64,000 bases of DNA from Physcomitrium patens. Taxonomy: Eukaryota; Streptophyta; Bryopsida; Funariales; Funariaceae. The notes under the pieces were generated by a model that searched no databases, had not been told where the DNA came from, and saw only the letters and a program-made list of their open reading frames with translations. Shown here one piece after another: positions 1-11,410 of the stretch. The stretch is taken from positions 10,250,269 through 10,314,268 of the forward strand of contig NC_037256.1 of assembly GCF_000002425.4 (NCBI RefSeq), written 5' to 3'. A program made the translations under genes and the position numbers. The stretch's first letter is position 1. Every line of letters begins with the position of its first letter.

Positions 1-1680
1 TGCTCTCACCACCAGACCTGAAGCTCTTCGACTTTGAGATATCCTCGTAATACTACACGAGGGTCTTTGGGTTCTCGAAGTAACATTTGTAGACACTGGA
101 GACAATAGCTGACACTGGGCTGGAAGGCACTGCATCATGGTGCTCAACTGTCTAACCACACAATACTACAAATCTTGCACGAGCAACTACAGATGGGGGA
201 ATAAGACTCTCTCCACCTTCAATCTCAGCTGCAGCCGCAACTTCTGCCAGAGATTCACACGCACAGGAAAAAACCATCTCAAACCTACATATCGATTAAA
301 AATTGATTCAGCTTCGACAGTTTTTGTTTTAATCAAGTCCAGACGATGCAAGAACAGAAGTATTAACCAGTAACGACAAGAAAATACGTAGTTAAACTAA
401 TGGACAACAACCCAGCTCTCAGACTTGTCAACTACACTCCCGAACAATCCCAAATGCCATAAATCTCCCACCAGTGGTTGTGCTATCAGGAGGAACATTT
501 TTTGCCCTGAATTCTACGACTGTTACAGGTAACGTACGCCATGAGTACATTTCGGGGAAAAACCTAGATTTCTGAATTTGTGGATATTCGACGATCTTGT
601 CTTTCGTAAGTAAAACGGTGAAGTAATGGATGAAAGGCAATCACAAGAACTTCTGGACAAGTGTGATTAGACCAGAGTGGATTCGGGTGGCAGAGAGCGA
701 GGCATGAAGCTCGGATGCAGAGATGGGCGTGCGATCAGCAGTTAGAGGTGCCTGTGCACCGAGGCAATCTGGGCCACTCGTCCACGCAACTTTGTGAATT
801 CCAACCAGGTCGATTTACCCACCATTGTGTGGAGGTCTATATTTTATCCAGACAATTTGACTTCCACATTCTCATTGAACATGAGGGAGACTTAACACAT
901 TGCAGTGTTTCGTAACACGTCTGGACCGTCTTTCTCACCAGTGTCGTATCAGCGCAGAAGATTAAATGGTCCATTGCTCATTCCCGTGCATTCAGCAGTC
1001 GAGGTAAGGAACAAGGCACTGTTTCGTGGAGCTCAAGGTGGTGTGAAACAAGGCTTCACAGGCCTCGTTTAAAACACCAGTACTGTTGCGCAGCGCCTAA
1101 ATTACAGTTCCTAATGTGCATTCTCAATCGACCAGTTGCACTAAGCGAAAATGCTCACAATCACATGCTGGAGCACAAAAATCGGTGTGTGAACGTCTCA
1201 AAACAACTCGTCGAAATTCTCGCAAACCCACATCAGAGAACGGCACAGCAATATCAGAATCTCCTGGGTTTCGACAAAAGCATGACGCGATTCGGAGAAC
1301 TTTGGTTGCATGATACAATCTCTAATTGCCCAATTTCTGCGATTCTTCAACTCTCTTGCTCCTCCCGAAAGAATAAACAGCAGCGTCAAAAGCACAGGTA
1401 GACCACAAACTGAATGATACCATAGAAATGCACTTGTTCCGTGATTGCAAACTCTGAGCAAACACGCAGAGCTGCAAAAACTAAGACAACAGATCGAGAA
1501 GCGATGAAGACCATGTAGACGAAGAATCCCACGCCGCTGAAATCGTACCTCGTGAATCGGATGAACAGAATTTTATTACATCCATTTATGACCTTCATCC
1601 TGTTTGGTGATGGATGAAACCTGGCGTTCCCACTGTAAGTTACCATAAAATTCTACCATAAAATTCTATCCATGGTGTGT
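1..1680. other. Unidentified GC-richer segment
   Basis: This stretch is visibly richer in G and C than the AT-rich DNA that follows. It holds only short open frames on both strands, the longest about 95 codons at 1114-1401 (+), and none resembles a family I know. I see no LTR, zinc knuckle or RT motif. A 13-bp tandem duplication (taccataaaattc, 1641-1666) lies at its right edge, near the composition change. It could be a decayed gene, a UTR or an old transposon end. No function is assigned. Confidence 0.4.
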
Positions 1681-2783
1681 TTTTTGAAACTGTGTTGATC
1701 AATTTTATTATCATTTTTATTGTTATTTTTTGGTTTGGCTGTTGGCTTAGGGACGTAGCAGTAGAAATGATATTACTTGGTAGTGTTATATACTTCTACG
1801 AGTAACTTTGTGGGGCCATGGTTTTCACAATTAGAATTGGTTCACTGCCACCATTTTGCAATAGCTTTCTGTATCCCATATGAAAAAATAAATAAAAAAA
1901 TAAAAAAATAAATAATGATACAAATAAGCCACTTTGAAGGTATAGAATATAATTTATTTATTTTTGCTTGTGAGGGACATGTACTTGAAATTTGGCATTC
2001 ACCTATTTCTATTTTACATTAGCTCAAACTTTCCAAGAATTCAAGTTGAAGTTTTAAAAATTAAAAATTAAGAATAAGAAACTTTAAAATCATTGATTGA
2101 AATCTTAAAATATCATCTATATTTGAATGGCTGGAAAATAATTTCTTTAATAAAATTCTTACATGTTAATATAAACCACAAAATTAAAATGATTTCTATT
2201 ATTTATACATACACATATATATATATATATAGAATTAATATATTTAATAATAATTATAATAAGTTAGATCTAGTTAATATTCTTATATAAATAAATTAAA
2301 AATAAAAATATTTAGTCTACAATAAATTATATATTTTAACTAATTTAGAAAACTTAATAAAATGTATGAAATAAAAGACAATAAAATATCTTTAAAGAGT
2401 ACTTATTATTATAAAATAAATTTAAATAATAAATATATATAATAGAAAAAAAATTAAATATTTGATGTAAATGTTTTTACTTTTAAAATGAAACAATTCC
2501 ACTTCATGATATTTTTTGTGAAAAATAAAATAAAAAGATCTATCCAAAGATATATATGTATATATATATATATATAATTAAAATTATTTTAAATAAATAT
2601 ATATTTTGATAATGATGTTTAAGTATTGGGGATACTAAATAGTGGCATTAAGAGTTTTTTTTTAAGAAAACATTATATACAATATATCATCTTTTAATCT
2701 CAAAATAAATTATTTAAAATTTACATTAATGAACACCAAATGTTAAGAATAAAAAATTGAAGAATGTAATTAAATAAATGAGA
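1681..2783. other. AT-rich intergenic DNA with microsatellites
   Basis: No gene is recognised here. The DNA is strongly AT-rich, with an A-rich tract at about 1878-1917 and (AT)n runs near 2213-2231 and 2551-2577. Short open frames appear by chance and lack coding character. Confidence 0.6.
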
Positions 2784-3292
2784 TGTGTCTCAAAGGAAGA
2801 TGATTAAAAAATATTAAAAAAATTAAAAAATATTTATAACTAATAAGAAATTGGAATAACTATTGCTAAGGATAAAAAAGCTATATACCCTTGAAACTAG
2901 ACTAGAAGTGAAAAAGGAGTTAATGAGAGTGATAAAGATATTACTCTTGCATCTTTATGTAATAGTAATTGAAGAATTACATGGTGTTGTTTTATAGGTT
3001 ATTTGACATGCGTTTAACTTGCAAAACATGTGTTCAACTTGCAAGGCAAGTTTCCAACATGTGTGTCATATGACTAACTTGTAAAGAAAGTAGTTAATAT
3101 ATGCAATATGTAGCCAATTAATTTATCAAGTTTTCAATCTATCAATGACCTACAAATACTAAAAATGTCAAATCCGTAACTAAAAAGCTTCTAAGAAACT
3201 TTTTGATAAGATATTATTAAATTTACATACTTCTATCTAATTCCTTTTATTTAAGTAAATACTAATATTAATATATATATATATATTAGTAC
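2784..3292 (-). repeat. 3' LTR of fossil B element
   Basis: Read on the minus strand this resembles the family B LTRs at 40831-41410 and 41549-42096. It keeps the paired AAGCTT / agaagctt block, the 'caagt' repeats, the 'cacatgttgg' block, and the end region 'tctagtctagtttcaag ... tagcaatag'. It is a direct repeat of 5852-6372. Ends are approximate because of decay. Confidence 0.75.
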
Positions 3293-3309
3293 TATATAAA
3301 ATTGAGGTT

Positions 3310-4230
3310 GTATTAAAAATTTCTTTTTAATATTAAATTGTTACTTTACTTTCTTTATTCCACTTAAGTTTTTTTTTACAAGTCAAATATATAAGTAGAC
3401 CTGTAACTTAAAAAAAATATTGATAAAAATCTTATAATAATTTATAAATTTTAAAAAATATTTGATATCAATTATAATTCTTAAAATCTTCTAATCTATT
3501 ATGATTTAAATTTTATTAGGATTTATTATAAGGCTATCATTTGAGATGATATATCCAAAAAAATCAACTTAATTTGTTTAAAATACCCACTTTTCCATCT
3601 TGTTGTATAATCTTATATCTTTAAGTCTTTTTAATGTATAATAGATATAAATTTTATGCTCTTTTATATTTTTTAAGTAGATTAGAATGCCATATAATTA
3701 AAAAACAACAAAATCATCTAATAATCCTCAAAAAACATCATTCATTACATACTAAAAAACAAATGAAATTTTTTTGAATCCAAAAGGCATGAAATTTTAT
3801 TTAAAATACAATCTACCATTCATCTCTTTCTTTAATGTATACCAAGTTATATACTCCTTGTAGATTTATTTTTGTATAGATCTTTGCTTGATTTAATTGA
3901 TCAAAATTTTAAATTATTGAAGATATTCGTCATTTATTTTCAAAAATGATTTTATTGAATCTTTTATAATTTGCATACATCTATGATGATTTATTTTTTT
4001 TCTTTAAAAATAAGATAAGTGCTCTTGTTAGAAATTTTGAATGACATATGAAGTTTTTTGGAAATTTTTCATTAAATTTATTTTAAATAAAGTAAATTCA
4101 TTTTGTAATAAATTATAGATTAAGCCAAATGATAGTTGAGTTTTTACTTGAAGATAAATTGAGCAATCATAAGAACAATGCTTTAGAAGAATATTTGCAT
4201 TCTTCTTCTCAAAAATGTTTTAATGATTCT
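3310..4230 (-). pseudogene. Decayed RT and start of RNase H (family B fossil)
   Basis: Read on the minus strand this aligns by eye with the B1 and B3 reverse transcriptase. The segments matching '[11 protein letters not shown]', the 'DDIL' catalytic block, '[18 protein letters not shown]' and the RT-RNase H connection are all recognisable at DNA level. Almost every G or C difference from B3 is a transition towards A or T, and stops occur in all frames. The similarity ends in the first RNase H codons and then meets the LTR, marking an internal deletion of the rest of pol. Confidence 0.75.
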
Positions 4231-4800
4231 TATATTAAATTGAAATGCCACTTCAAGTTTTTCCTTCATTAGAAATGAGTGAAGCATAAATAAATAAATA
4301 AATAACTAAATGATTGTTCTTTTGCAATATGTATAAAAATTCTTATATCTATAAATAAAAATTTGGTTGTTTTTAATTTATAGATTTTGATTTAATTAGT
4401 AAAAATATTAATTATACCATGGAAAAAATTAAAATTACATGAAATATAATCTGTTTAAAGATTATACTTTTTTACCTATAATAATCTTAATATAGTTGGT
4501 TTAGATGGAAAACTAATTATATTAAATATCACTAAGCTATTATGACTATTTGTTGCTACAGCTATAGAAATAATTTCATTTGTAATATCTTCAAAAGACA
4601 AAAGATAGCCATCTTTGACTTCCACTTACATGAGCTCAATTTTTGTTATTGGAGGTATTTTATTTCTTTTGACAAAATCCTCATTTAAACAAGTTGAAGC
4701 TCCTAAAAGTAACAAGATAGATGTGTGATTTTTAGATCCTAAATAAACATCTATTATAAAACAAAGCGATGGTTTTAAAGAGAGAATAAGATCTATATTA
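4231..4800 (-). pseudogene. Decayed retropepsin region (family B fossil)
   Basis: The minus strand from about 4780 downward matches the start of the B protease, including the DNA blocks encoding 'PCFTIDVYLGSKNH' and 'LLDS'. It continues through the region equivalent to 'VILGLSWLEKYNPQIDW'. The reading frame is destroyed by stops and indels. The identification rests on collinear DNA similarity to B1 and B3 and on its position between the gag and RT relics. Confidence 0.7.
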
Positions 4801-5199
4801 AGTATTGCATAAGATCACAACCACATAAATTCTATTATAGTTGAAAAAATTTATTTTTCAATATATTATCTTCTTTGATAACTAAACTTTTCATTCTATA
4901 GTTGCATTTCTTTTTGAAACAAAGTTAAAGAAAGTACTTAGTTTTTTTATAATATAAGTACAATCTTTCATAATAATGTTAAGTTTTTTTTTTTATTTTT
5001 TAGTGAGAAGTTTAAAATGCATTACATCAATTTGCATGTCTTTTACTTTCAAATGTATGTATTGAGAAGATGCTAGTATTACCATTGAATTGTTGAGATA
5101 TTGAAATACAGTTATGCGGCTCTGAGTTCAAAATTCAAAAAGTTAATTGTCACACTTTAGAAAAAAATCAATTGCTTAGCTTAATGTTTAAAGATTAAA

Positions 5200-5690
5200 A
5201 AAAATAATATTGATTTTTTTATCTTATATTATAATTCATAAAAATATTAGTTGATAAATGCAACATCATCTTATTTGATATCAATTGTATATTATCTAAA
5301 TTACAAATTATATAGTGATATTAACAATTTTTTTGATATAAAATATAAATCTTGTTAGTTGGAGCATAAATTATATATATTTTTTATATAGATTAAAAAT
5401 CTATCAAAAAAATATCTAAATTATTCAATATTAAATCATGTCATTCAAAAAAAGATAAAAATTATGATGAAATTAAATGTAAAAGTAGTATTGTAATAAA
5501 TTTAACTTATAATCTTAGAATTAGAAAAATTTGTGGTTCAAACTCAATTATCAATTTTACCTCATTGATAAATCCTTTAAACTTTGATCTTGTACCATTA
5601 AACTTCTTTGGCAATGCAATATTTAGTTCTCTAATGCCAAAATAATATTTTACTAAAGAAAAAGTAATATGATTTGATATAGATAAATAA
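5200..5690 (-). pseudogene. Decayed gag region (family B fossil)
   Basis: The minus strand near 5640-5560 keeps the gag block equivalent to 'MPKKFNGTRSKFRGFLQQVK' of B3, with only a few substitutions. Similarity becomes weak further downstream. The gag zinc knuckle is not recognisable. Position and orientation fit the 5' LTR at 5852-6372. Confidence 0.65.
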
Positions 5691-5851
5691 GCGGCTCTAA
5701 TAATATCTATAAGTTTACTTTCAACTACTCTTGTTTCTCTTTATGGTCGTAAATTGAATTGATGCATTATAAGCATGAATTCTTACATTTGTGTTATTGT
5801 AACTTTTTTTTCAATAAGGTCTTTTATAATAATACAATAAAAAAAAAAGAT

Positions 5852-6372
5852 GTCAAATATTACTTGATGAAATAAAAAAAATTAAAAAATATGTTCATTC
5901 AAGAAAAAATTGGAATAGCTATTTCCAAACATAATAAAGCTATAGACTCTTGAAAATAATCTAGAAATAAGATAGGAATTGATAAGAATAAAAAGGTCTT
6001 ATTTTTATTTTTATATATAGTATATAATTAAAAAAAAACTATGTGATAGTACTCTATAGGTTATTCAATATGTATCCAACTTGTGGGATACAAATCTTAT
6101 TTATAAGATAAGTTTCCAAAATGTGTACAAAATTGCCAACATACAACATGTGGCCAGCTTGTAAAACAAGTAGTTAATATGTGTAACATATGGCCAACTT
6201 ATTAGCTAAGTTTTCAATCTACTAATCATTTGCAAATACTTTGGAAGTCAAATCTGCAACTATAAAGCTTTTAAAAAGCTTCTTCATGAGAAATTATCAA
6301 ATTTATCTACTTATACATAATTCCTCTTATCAAAATATATATTAGTATTAATATATATCTCTATAATACCAA
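5852..6372 (-). repeat. 5' LTR of fossil B element
   Basis: This is a direct repeat of 2784-3292 on the same strand, sharing long collinear blocks: the paired AAGCTT motif, the 'caacttgt' repeats, and an interior block that reads 'ttggaatagctatt' here and 'ttggaataactatt' in the other LTR. It corresponds to the LTRs of the better preserved B copies. Ends are approximate. Confidence 0.75.
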
Positions 6373-7198
6373 AATTAATGGAATAGCTTAAAAAAAGTTA
6401 AATGATTAAATTTTATTATAAATAAATAAAATTCTAGATATATTAATTTAATTAATTTAATAATATATTAAAATATCAAATTAAATAGTAATAAAAAAAA
6501 ATATATACATAATAATGAAGTTCAACAAGTGGTCCATATAAGTGATAGTCACAATGGAATAAAATAAATGTATGAATATAAAGTACAAAAATCTATATTT
6601 ATAATATTCACTCATTTATAAGTAAAATAAGAGTGTGACAACAAAATATATTACAACATGGAAGAAGATAAAGAATAAAGAGTGAAAAAATAAAAAATAA
6701 AATATTTTCGATTCTTAAATTAAATATTAAAGATTAATTCTATTAAAGAAATTATAAATTAATTTTTTTATATTTAAATATTTAAAAAATAATAATTATT
6801 TATCTAAATTTAATCAAAAATTATAATAAATATTATATAAAAAATACTTGATTAAAATAATTAATGGCTATTAAAAAAAAGTAATCTCATACTTTTTAAA
6901 ATCTTTCACTCTAAGCAATAAAATTTTATTCAATAAAATTTATTTATTATTGACCACGTTAATTTGTATAATTTAGTTTTTATCTTTAAACATAAAAAAA
7001 AAAAAATCAAGTTTTGGTAAATATAATAGTAAGTGTTTAATCTTTTATATAAAATAAATTTTCTACAAACCTCTTATTAAATTGTAGAAAATTATAGAAA
7101 ATTTAATTTATATTAAAATATTTATTTTTAAAAAATATATCTTATATTTAATTAAATTTAGAAAAAATATCATATATATTCCTGAAATTTATTGGAAT
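6373..7198. other. AT-rich DNA without recognised features
   Basis: No gene, repeat family or RNA is recognised. Runs of A and T dominate, and no open frame of note is present. Confidence 0.6.
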
Positions 7199-7323
7199 AT
7201 GAAGTATATCCATGTATTATTGATAATAGTAAATTTACCCCTCATTCCTTACTTTTGTAATAATTGCAAAGTTATGCTTGATAGTCATAAGCTATTTCTT
7301 CATCTTTTTTTTAATTACAACTG

Positions 7324-7548
7324 CTATGCAAACTGTTTGTCAAGTCCACACCAATATTGCCCATTTTCAAACTCCTTGTCCTCAGAACCAAAAAGACTGT
7401 TGGCTCTCTTGACATTATTGAAGATCTTCATGTGCTTGTTGCCAACAATGTCTACATGTTCTTGGAAGTTTTCTTCCGAATTCTTAGTACCAAAGATCTC
7501 TTTGTCTTGAGTACAGTGATAATAGTGGTGGTGGTCTCCATAGTGGTT
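7324..7548 (-). other. Unidentified 75-codon open frame, possible exon or captured coding fragment
   Basis: The minus strand is open for 75 codons between two stops in a local GC-richer island within AT-rich DNA. The translation is rich in charged residues with segments such as 'DIVGNKHMKIFNNVKRA' and 'FGSEDKEFENGQYW', which look more protein-like than the hydrophobic frames on the plus strand. No start codon or splice sites could be settled and I do not recognise a family. It may be an exon, a captured fragment in the copia LTR region, or chance. Confidence 0.25.
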
Positions 7549-7822
7549 TCAGCTATCATTGAATTTTTGATTGTCAAATAAAAGACTCTTTTTTATCAAT
7601 CTAGATAAGAATCTATTATTACTTGAGTATGAGACTCTATGAAATTTTTGGAACATTCATCCTTACTTCATCATTGAATGAAATTTGTATCGATGATCTA
7701 AAATCTGATATTTGTGCCAAATACTCAGATCTTTGTACATATGTACTTTAGTCTACATCAACGGTCTCGTAACAAGATAGTAAGCCTCTTTTGTTTTGAT
7801 CATTGATTTTATTGTTCTCCCA

Positions 7823-7839
7823 TGGTATCATAACAAGAG
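7823..7839 (+). promoter_or_regulatory. Primer-binding site of the copia element
   Basis: TGGTATCATAACAAGAG follows directly after a terminal CA. It resembles the initiator-methionine tRNA primer site (TGGTATCAGAGC type) that is standard for plant Ty1/copia elements. It fixes the 3' end of the 5' LTR at 7822. Confidence 0.75.
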
Positions 7840-7855
7840 ATCTATCCTCTCTTTC

Positions 7856-7935
7856 TTTTAGATTGTATTCTTGTACTCACTTACATCTCTCTTTTAGATT
7901 GTATTCTTTTACTCACTTACATCTCTCTTTTAGAT
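7856..7935 (+). repeat. 36-bp tandem repeat in the copia leader
   Basis: Two full units (7856-7891 and 7892-7927) and a partial third begin with ttttagatt. They lie just downstream of the primer-binding site in the untranslated leader. The leader from 7936 to about 8439 otherwise shows no convincing coding sequence. Confidence 0.7.
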
Positions 7936-8439
7936 TCTTATTCGTTTTAATTTTTTTTTGATAAATTCCAACTTTTATTCTCTTATTGGCGATAGCTTTC
8001 TTGAGAAGGAAGCACATTTATCTTAAGTGAGATTTAAGTGCTCTTCCAACTTTACATTTAAGGATGCCAAGAGACATGTAAAAGTTGGTGCTCTATTTCA
8101 AAGCAATATCAGATACTAGTACCAATCCTTCTTCCAAGAGTACACTGTTTTCTTGAACATTGATTTTTATTTCTTTTTCTTTGAGATCTCAAAATCTCTT
8201 ACTATCTTTCCTGCATCACTTGTGAGATTATTTTTTTTTATTTTTTCAGTCCAGCATTTCATGGATAATCAATCATTACTTAATTCTTGTCTTATCATCA
8301 AAAAGCATTATTTTTCTTTCTTAGACTTCTTGAGCAACATGAGCAATCTCAAAACCATATGCTCAAAAAAGACTATACTCATAAATTCAAAAAATTATAA
8401 ATATTGGGCTATCACTTCTTAAAGTATGTTAAAAAAAAA

Positions 8440-8884
8440 AGATCTTTAGGATCTTATTGAATCATAGCCATTACCAATTGGGACAACTTCTATGGAACCG
8501 AAATCCAAGACATTGTTAGATCTAAATCTATAAGAACCTGATATCATTCAAAAATAGAAACATAGACCTAAAGCCATAATCTAGTTATCTTTAGTTTCAA
8601 ATCTTTGTCACAACATCATCAACATATCAGACATATGTGATGATTGGCAATCTTTGAGCACCATATTCAATACAAATATCATATCCAATATCATTATTAT
8701 ATTAAATTTCTAGAAAAATACTCAAATAATTGATTACTAAGACATTACAACATTCATGCAGCGAATAAATAATATAATCTGGAACCTCAAAGCCATCAAA
8801 TAGGTACCATCTAATAAAGTTTTAGTACATCAAATTCTCAATTGGTTACCATGAAAATTTGATAAAATAATGTTACAAATCTAG
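8440..8884 (+). pseudogene. copia gag relic, N-terminal part
   Basis: Conceptual translation across stops gives the UBN2-type gag pattern of Ty1/copia elements: 'LSLVSNLCHNIINISDI', 'DDWQSLSTIFNT', 'ITTFMQRIN' and 'NKVLVHQILNWLP'. Gag would form the particle around the RNA. The relic is cut at 8884 by element C, and the matching continuation (SEKEI-like, then 'LIEET') resumes at 33282. The tetramer ctag flanks C on both sides. Confidence 0.75.
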
Positions 8885-9493
8885 TGTTGTTCTCGTTGTG
8901 TTCAAGCTTCAATATACCAAAGCAATTGAACTAATAGAAGTCGATTCGAACACGAAGAAATACTGGTTATATGAATTGGATTTATTAGTGTCACAATTGA
9001 TTGTACTTTAGCTATCTAAAATCAATTATCAAACTACAAAACACCAAGGCTTATTACTTCTGTCTTAATTCAACACCTAATCCATTCTATGACTATCAAT
9101 TCAACAATACTTCCATATTCTTATCAGTTCATCTTCCACTTACTCTCTTTGTGGTTTATATATATTCAATTACTGATCTCCAACTTACCTATTATATTCA
9201 GTTTTTCAATTCATCACATAGAATTCAGTATCTTCACTTAATACAACATAATTCGATAATCTCAATTCTCAAGGTCACTGATTTTCTCCAAAATGGTCAG
9301 TCCAAAGTCATATTTCACAATATTCTAATCACAGTTTCAACAATACTTCTCTCAATCACAATTCTTCATAAGCAAATAATAAAAGCAAAGAAAACAAAGA
9401 GGTAGCACCAAGCTTATTCCAACTTATGACTCTCATAGTCTGGCCCTTCGATCTTCTTTTTTTCAACCTCTTTATTCTACCAAAAGATGGATC
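8885..9493 (-). repeat. C 3' LTR, part 1
   Basis: This is a direct repeat of 15496-15951, starting tgttgttctcg in both. The copy at 15496 lacks about 150 bp that are present here. The LTR is interrupted after 'gatggatcgt' by an old A LTR and resumes at 11243. Confidence 0.85.
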
Positions 9494-11242
9494 GTTGTCA
9501 TATTACATGCTATCTTGCTTGAAAATACACCGGACATTTGGCTGTGAAAGATAAAATAGTATTTTGTAAGTATCCAGGTAGGCTAGTGGAATTTCAACCA
9601 TCTAAATACAAACTATTTCGGATTTCAATGTAAAAGCTTAATCCCAATAAAAAATGCTTAAAAATACTATTTTTAATAACTTTAAGATATTATAAGCACA
9701 AAATCTTTTATTATTTGTTAGTTTTTATTTTTTTATTATTTTATTTTATTTTATTCTATTATTTTATTTTGTTATTTTTAATCCTAACTCTAGACAGCGA
9801 GCTTTAGCAAGCTATAATTTTCAATCTGACCGTCCGATTGTTGTAAATTTCTACCACTACTATCTTTGTAAGTCTTCTAAATGCTCAAGAAGTTTCAATC
9901 TAATCTAACTTACAGGTTGTAAGAAAATACCATTAATCCACACTAATGTATCTTGACCGCCGTCTAGAAGTCCTCGACTTACCATACCAAAAGTCACCTT
10001 ATTCCAGCTGATAGATCTCCAGATATTATAGAAACCCTAAACAATCCCAATCTGCTAACTTTCGATACCTCTTTACACTAATGGTCAAATATCCTCTATC
10101 TGTTCATCAAATTAACACCAACTTTTGCATGCATTTGGCATACTTAACCTTCTAGACACTTCTAAATTTCAACCGCAGAAGTTTTTTCAATTTCACAAAA
10201 CAGTCAAGAGTACCAGCCGTTACTTTATTACAAAAAAACCCAATTCACCAATACAAACACTGACTTTCAGCAACAATTGCAAAATTCCTTCCAAATTCTA
10301 TGAAAAATCCAATTCTACACCTTTCGAAGGAACTTGAAGCTAGTTCTCCAACCCCAAAATCCTAATCTTCGAATGTCCCTTTTTTTATCCTCTCCTCTCT
10401 TTTAACTCCGTGTGGTCTCTTTTTCTCTTGCCCTAGATTCCAAATTAGAATAGTTGACGGCACTTCCCCAAAATTCTTATCTCAGAGGATCTTTCCACGG
10501 AAAGGACATTTCTCCCAAAATGGCATAAAGAACAGAACAGATTGAAATGGAACCAAAGCCTCCGTATTCGGGACCTCATTGGATTGCCCAACCAAGTCAG
10601 GTCTCATACTGGGTAAGAGGTCCATATCAAGACCTAGATTGGATGTCTCCGTAATTGGATCAAATTGGCCCTTCATATCAGACTCACCCGAATATTAAAT
10701 TGGTCCTTTTTCCTTTTTCCGACTCATGGTAAGAATGGCTCGGTCTCATTCCACTCGATTTATCAGAGAATCTTCAGGACCTTGATTTATCTCCTCAATT
10801 TTTCCTTGGCTTTGGATCTGCTGATCTTGTTTATTGAAATTAGACGGAGCATTACATTGCTGATAAGTATGCCTCGACTGCTTGTAATTCCTTCACACTA
10901 GCACATAATCATTATTGGTTTTGGGATTGAAACATTTATTGGCATAATGACCAACCTGTTTGCAACAAAAATGACGAAGTGGTCTTCCTGCACCCCCATC
11001 ATGCATATTGGATGTCTCCACCGATATATACTTACCAAGCTTGTTCCATGTAGGATTAGAAAATGATCTTGATTGTTCCATTGGTACGGATGGTACTTGG
11101 TTCGATGACACAGGTAGGGTGACATTAACTAACCTTGAATATTGGTACTAGAATTGGACATTGTTTTTAACATCCAAGATGACTAAATATTAATAATATC
11201 TTTTTCATTTATATTTTCACTATATAGTCGTGTTACAACACA
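9494..11242 (-). repeat. Old solo LTR of family A inside the C 3' LTR
   Basis: The left end (tgtcatattacatgc, then a decayed ctcgagaacgcgcc block) and the right end (tttcactatatagtcgtgttacaacac) match the two ends of the younger A LTRs, e.g. 18103-19379, in the same orientation. Internal blocks such as the 'ttcacaaaacagtcaagagta' region also match. The flanks tcgt and ccat are each one transition from ccgt, so the original duplication was probably CCGT. It is about 1.75 kb rather than 1.3 kb, partly because it keeps a longer copy of captured C coding sequence (10480-11150). Confidence 0.75.
10480..11150 (-). pseudogene. Captured gag-protease segment of family C inside an A LTR
   Basis: This segment is collinear with 13263-13950 of element C over about 670 bp. 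The minus frame ending at 10482 reads 'MKGQFDPITETSNLGLDMD' and 'LLPSMRPDLVG', matching C's 'VKGQLDPIMEPFNPGLDIG' and 'LFSIRPESVV'. The minus frame at 10893-11111 carries a decayed zinc knuckle of the CKQVGHYANKC type, also present in C gag. The segment is coding in C but lies within an LTR here. The younger A LTRs retain a shorter, more divergent version. Confidence 0.75.
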
Positions 11243-11410
11243 ATACCATCGACTAGCAGATTTCAAAGATTATGACCATTTGAATTCTTAACTATTTGTT
11301 CCACTAACAACCTACTGTTACCAACTAAACTACCTAACCATAAGTCTAATTCTCAAGGTTGTCAATAACTAACCAATAACTTATCTCAAAATTTATTTAC
11401 GTATTCTACA
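11243..11410 (-). repeat. C 3' LTR, part 2
   Basis: This matches 33117-33281 closely ('gaattcttaac', 'atttgtt', 'caacctact', 'accataagtct', ending 'attctaca'). In element sense it begins TGTAGAATAC and is preceded by the purine-rich tract aggagtggggcta (about 11411-11423), the likely polypurine tract. Confidence 0.8.

Larger units (their letters stand above)
2784..6372 (-). mobile_element. Fossil Ty3 chromovirus-like element (family B), internally deleted
   Basis: Two direct repeats (about 2784-3292 and 5852-6372) flank an interior that, read on the minus strand, keeps the order gag, protease, RT of the family B elements found at 36464-49688. The copy is extremely AT-rich, in line with long-term C-to-T and G-to-A decay. 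The RNase H and integrase regions are missing: homology runs into the first codons of RNase H near 3310 and then passes straight to the LTR. The whole copy is about 3.6 kb. Termini are approximate and no target-site duplication could be defined. Confidence 0.8.

Noticed and set aside
1878-1917. A-rich tract as the poly(A) tail of a retroposed gene at 1-1877
   Set aside because: It is interrupted by T at regular intervals, and no coding sequence or target duplication could be linked to it.
2093-2290. 65-codon frame with Tyr-Ile repeats in AT-rich DNA
   Set aside because: It is produced by an AT microsatellite and has no coding character.
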